Shown here piece after piece: positions 5,373-5,674 of a DNA stretch of 5,674 nt. Positions within the stretch are counted from its first letter, which is position 1. The number at the start of each line of letters is the position of its first letter. The stretch spans positions 1 to 5,674 of the forward strand of contig CAYVQP010000153.1 in the NCBI GenBank assembly GCA_964452775.1. Direction: 5' to 3'. The position numbers and the translations under genes are program-made. Source of the stretch: JACKCB01 sp964452775. GTDB lineage: Bacteria > Chloroflexota > Anaerolineae > Promineifilales > Promineifilaceae. Below the pieces are notes generated by a model. That model saw nothing but the letters and a program-made list of their open reading frames with translations. It was not told the DNA's origin and made no database searches.

Positions 5373-5390
5373 TCAGTATTTATTCACCAT
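5373..5390 (-). CDS. Possible five-residue leader peptide (MVNKY)
   Basis: Within the RNA candidate, minus-strand AGGAGG (5400-5395) lies 4 bases before ATG 5390, which opens a frame of only five codons, MVNKY, ending in TGA (5375-5373). A 9-bp hairpin (5364-5341) begins 8 bases later. A perfect ribosome-binding site before a tiny ORF and a hairpin resembles a leader-peptide attenuation arrangement, but no gene lies downstream to attenuate. In a 410-nt purine-rich sequence it may be chance. Confidence 0.3.
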   Translation of the reverse strand: MVNKY

Positions 5391-5496
5391 CGCGCCTCCT
5401 CGCCTGCGCTCCGTGTGGCCCACGCTCGCAGAAAAGGCCCCTTAAATGGGGAGGGGGGAGTTGTATCTCTCGCCCAGGCGCTCAGTTGTCTACAGG

Positions 5497-5525
5497 AGAG
5501 TAGCACACGGCGATCCGCGTGTCAA
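5497..5525 (-). promoter_or_regulatory. Promoter of the leftward RNA
   Basis: On the minus strand: TTGACA (5525-5520), a 17-base spacer, then TACTCT (5502-5497) preceded by TGC (5505-5503), an extended -10 form. Expected start is near 5490. The -35 is perfect and the spacing ideal; the -10 hexamer matches three of six, rescued by the TGn extension. Confidence 0.6.
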
Positions 5526-5530
5526 TGGAT

Positions 5531-5544
5531 CATACGTTCGTATG
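5531..5544. promoter_or_regulatory. CATACG-TT-CGTATG palindrome, possible operator
   Basis: Six-base perfect arms around TT, lying 5 bases upstream of the -35 of the leftward promoter and 33 bases before the start codon of the rightward gene at 5578. Such a position between divergent units suits a dimeric regulator, but no binding protein can be named. Confidence 0.4.
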
Positions 5545-5577
5545 CCTCGTTGACGGCGGGCTTCGCCGGTGATTGAC

Positions 5578-5674
5578 ATGGACGAGCAGAGCGGATCGGC
5601 GTCGCCGGAATTGTTGGCGGCGAACCGGCGGCTTTACGAACTGCGCGCACAGGCAAAGGCGGCGAGAGAGGCGG
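5578..5674 (+). CDS. Start of an unidentified protein, cut by window end
   Basis: ATG 5578, with a weak GGTGA (5568-5572) 5 bases before it, opens a frame that stays open to the end of the window: 32 residues starting MDEQSGSASPELLAANRR and continuing LYELRAQAKAAREA. The third codon positions are strongly G/C, like the other genes here. After an acidic, Ser-rich start it becomes a charged helix (about residues 11-32) that could form a coiled coil. It is transcribed away from the leftward RNA. Nothing in the visible part allows a function to be named. Confidence 0.6.
   Translation, partial: MDEQSGSASPELLAANRRLYELRAQAKAAREA

Larger units (their letters stand above)
5079..5490 (-). ncRNA. Unassigned structured RNA of about 410 nt
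   Basis: This fills the 574-base space between the ATPase stop and the gene at 5578. A minus-strand promoter (5525-5497) and terminator (5125-5079) bracket it. Its two ends pair: TCGCCC (5470-5475) with GGGCGA (5128-5133), then CTC (5467-5469) with GAG (5136-5138) across two bulged bases. Internal helices (plus coordinates) are CTGCG/CGCAG (5404-5408, 5427-5431) enclosing CGTG/CACG; 9-bp arms at 5341-5349 and 5356-5364; CCGGCT/AGCCGG (5262-5267, 5314-5319) enclosing CGCCTG/CAGGCG (5273-5278, 5303-5308); and CGGGC/GCCCG (5225-5229, 5253-5257) enclosing ATCGCC/GGCGAT (5232-5237, 5246-5251). The hallmark sequences of RNase P RNA, tmRNA and SRP RNA are absent. The family is unknown to me, and an orphan regulatory leader remains possible. 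Confidence 0.55.

Noticed and set aside
5091..5445. Two short plus-strand frames (5091-5282 and 5251-5445)
   Set aside because: They lie within the helices of the leftward RNA candidate, lack ribosome-binding sites and show no gene-like codon pattern.
5079..5490. RNase P RNA, tmRNA or SRP RNA
   Set aside because: Size and paired ends suggested RNase P RNA, but GAGGAAAGTCC and the ACAGAACCCGGCTTA-like 3' element are missing on both strands. There is no tmRNA T-arm-like end and no SRP GGAAGGAAGCAGC-like element.

Overview
The window is high-GC bacterial DNA from a draft assembly: it contains a run of exactly 100 N at 2169-2268. Dispersed near-perfect palindromes (GCCAGGT-, GTTGCCAACTTT- and GCAGGTCTGGTC-type) and the gene mix (ParA, P22-antirepressor-type protein, HigBA, archaeal-type ATPase) resemble Chloroflexota of the Anaerolineae kind. 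That placement is an impression from style and not a proof.

Left part (1-2168): a compact rightward operon. Three direct TGATACCAT repeats one helical turn apart, plus an inverted half-site, precede a small ParA ATPase (202-1071). Its stop overlaps the start of a 122-residue ribbon-helix-helix-like protein (1064-1432). Eleven bases later begins a protein with a phage P22 antirepressor-type N-terminus (1444 onward), which runs into the gap. The ParA/RHH pair with upstream iterons is the layout of a type Ib partition cassette (ATPase, centromere binder, centromere/operator). The third gene suggests a phage- or plasmid-derived element.

Middle (2269-3185): past the gap of unknown size come two palindromic repeats, with about 90 bases of coding-like DNA between them that may be a gene remnant. 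A leftward higB-higA toxin-antitoxin pair follows, with a perfect 12-bp palindrome lying inside its likely promoter.

Right part (3186-5674): a consensus-like promoter and a strong intrinsic terminator bracket an apparent ~130-nt RNA (3189-3320) that can fold into a pseudoknot. Next come a 15-bp-periodic GTATAATAC repeat array and a 502-residue archaeal-type P-loop ATPase with a DUF234-like C-terminus (3495-5003) whose expected nuclease residues look degraded. The 574 bases after it hold no convincing conserved protein gene. On the minus strand they hold a promoter, several helices, a closing helix between the two ends and an intrinsic terminator, which together suggest a ~410-nt structured RNA that I cannot assign to a family. 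A rightward gene begins at 5578 and leaves the window.

The most interesting signals are the two unassigned RNAs flanking the ATPase, the periodic array in front of the ATPase, and the ParA-RHH-antirepressor operon with its iterons.
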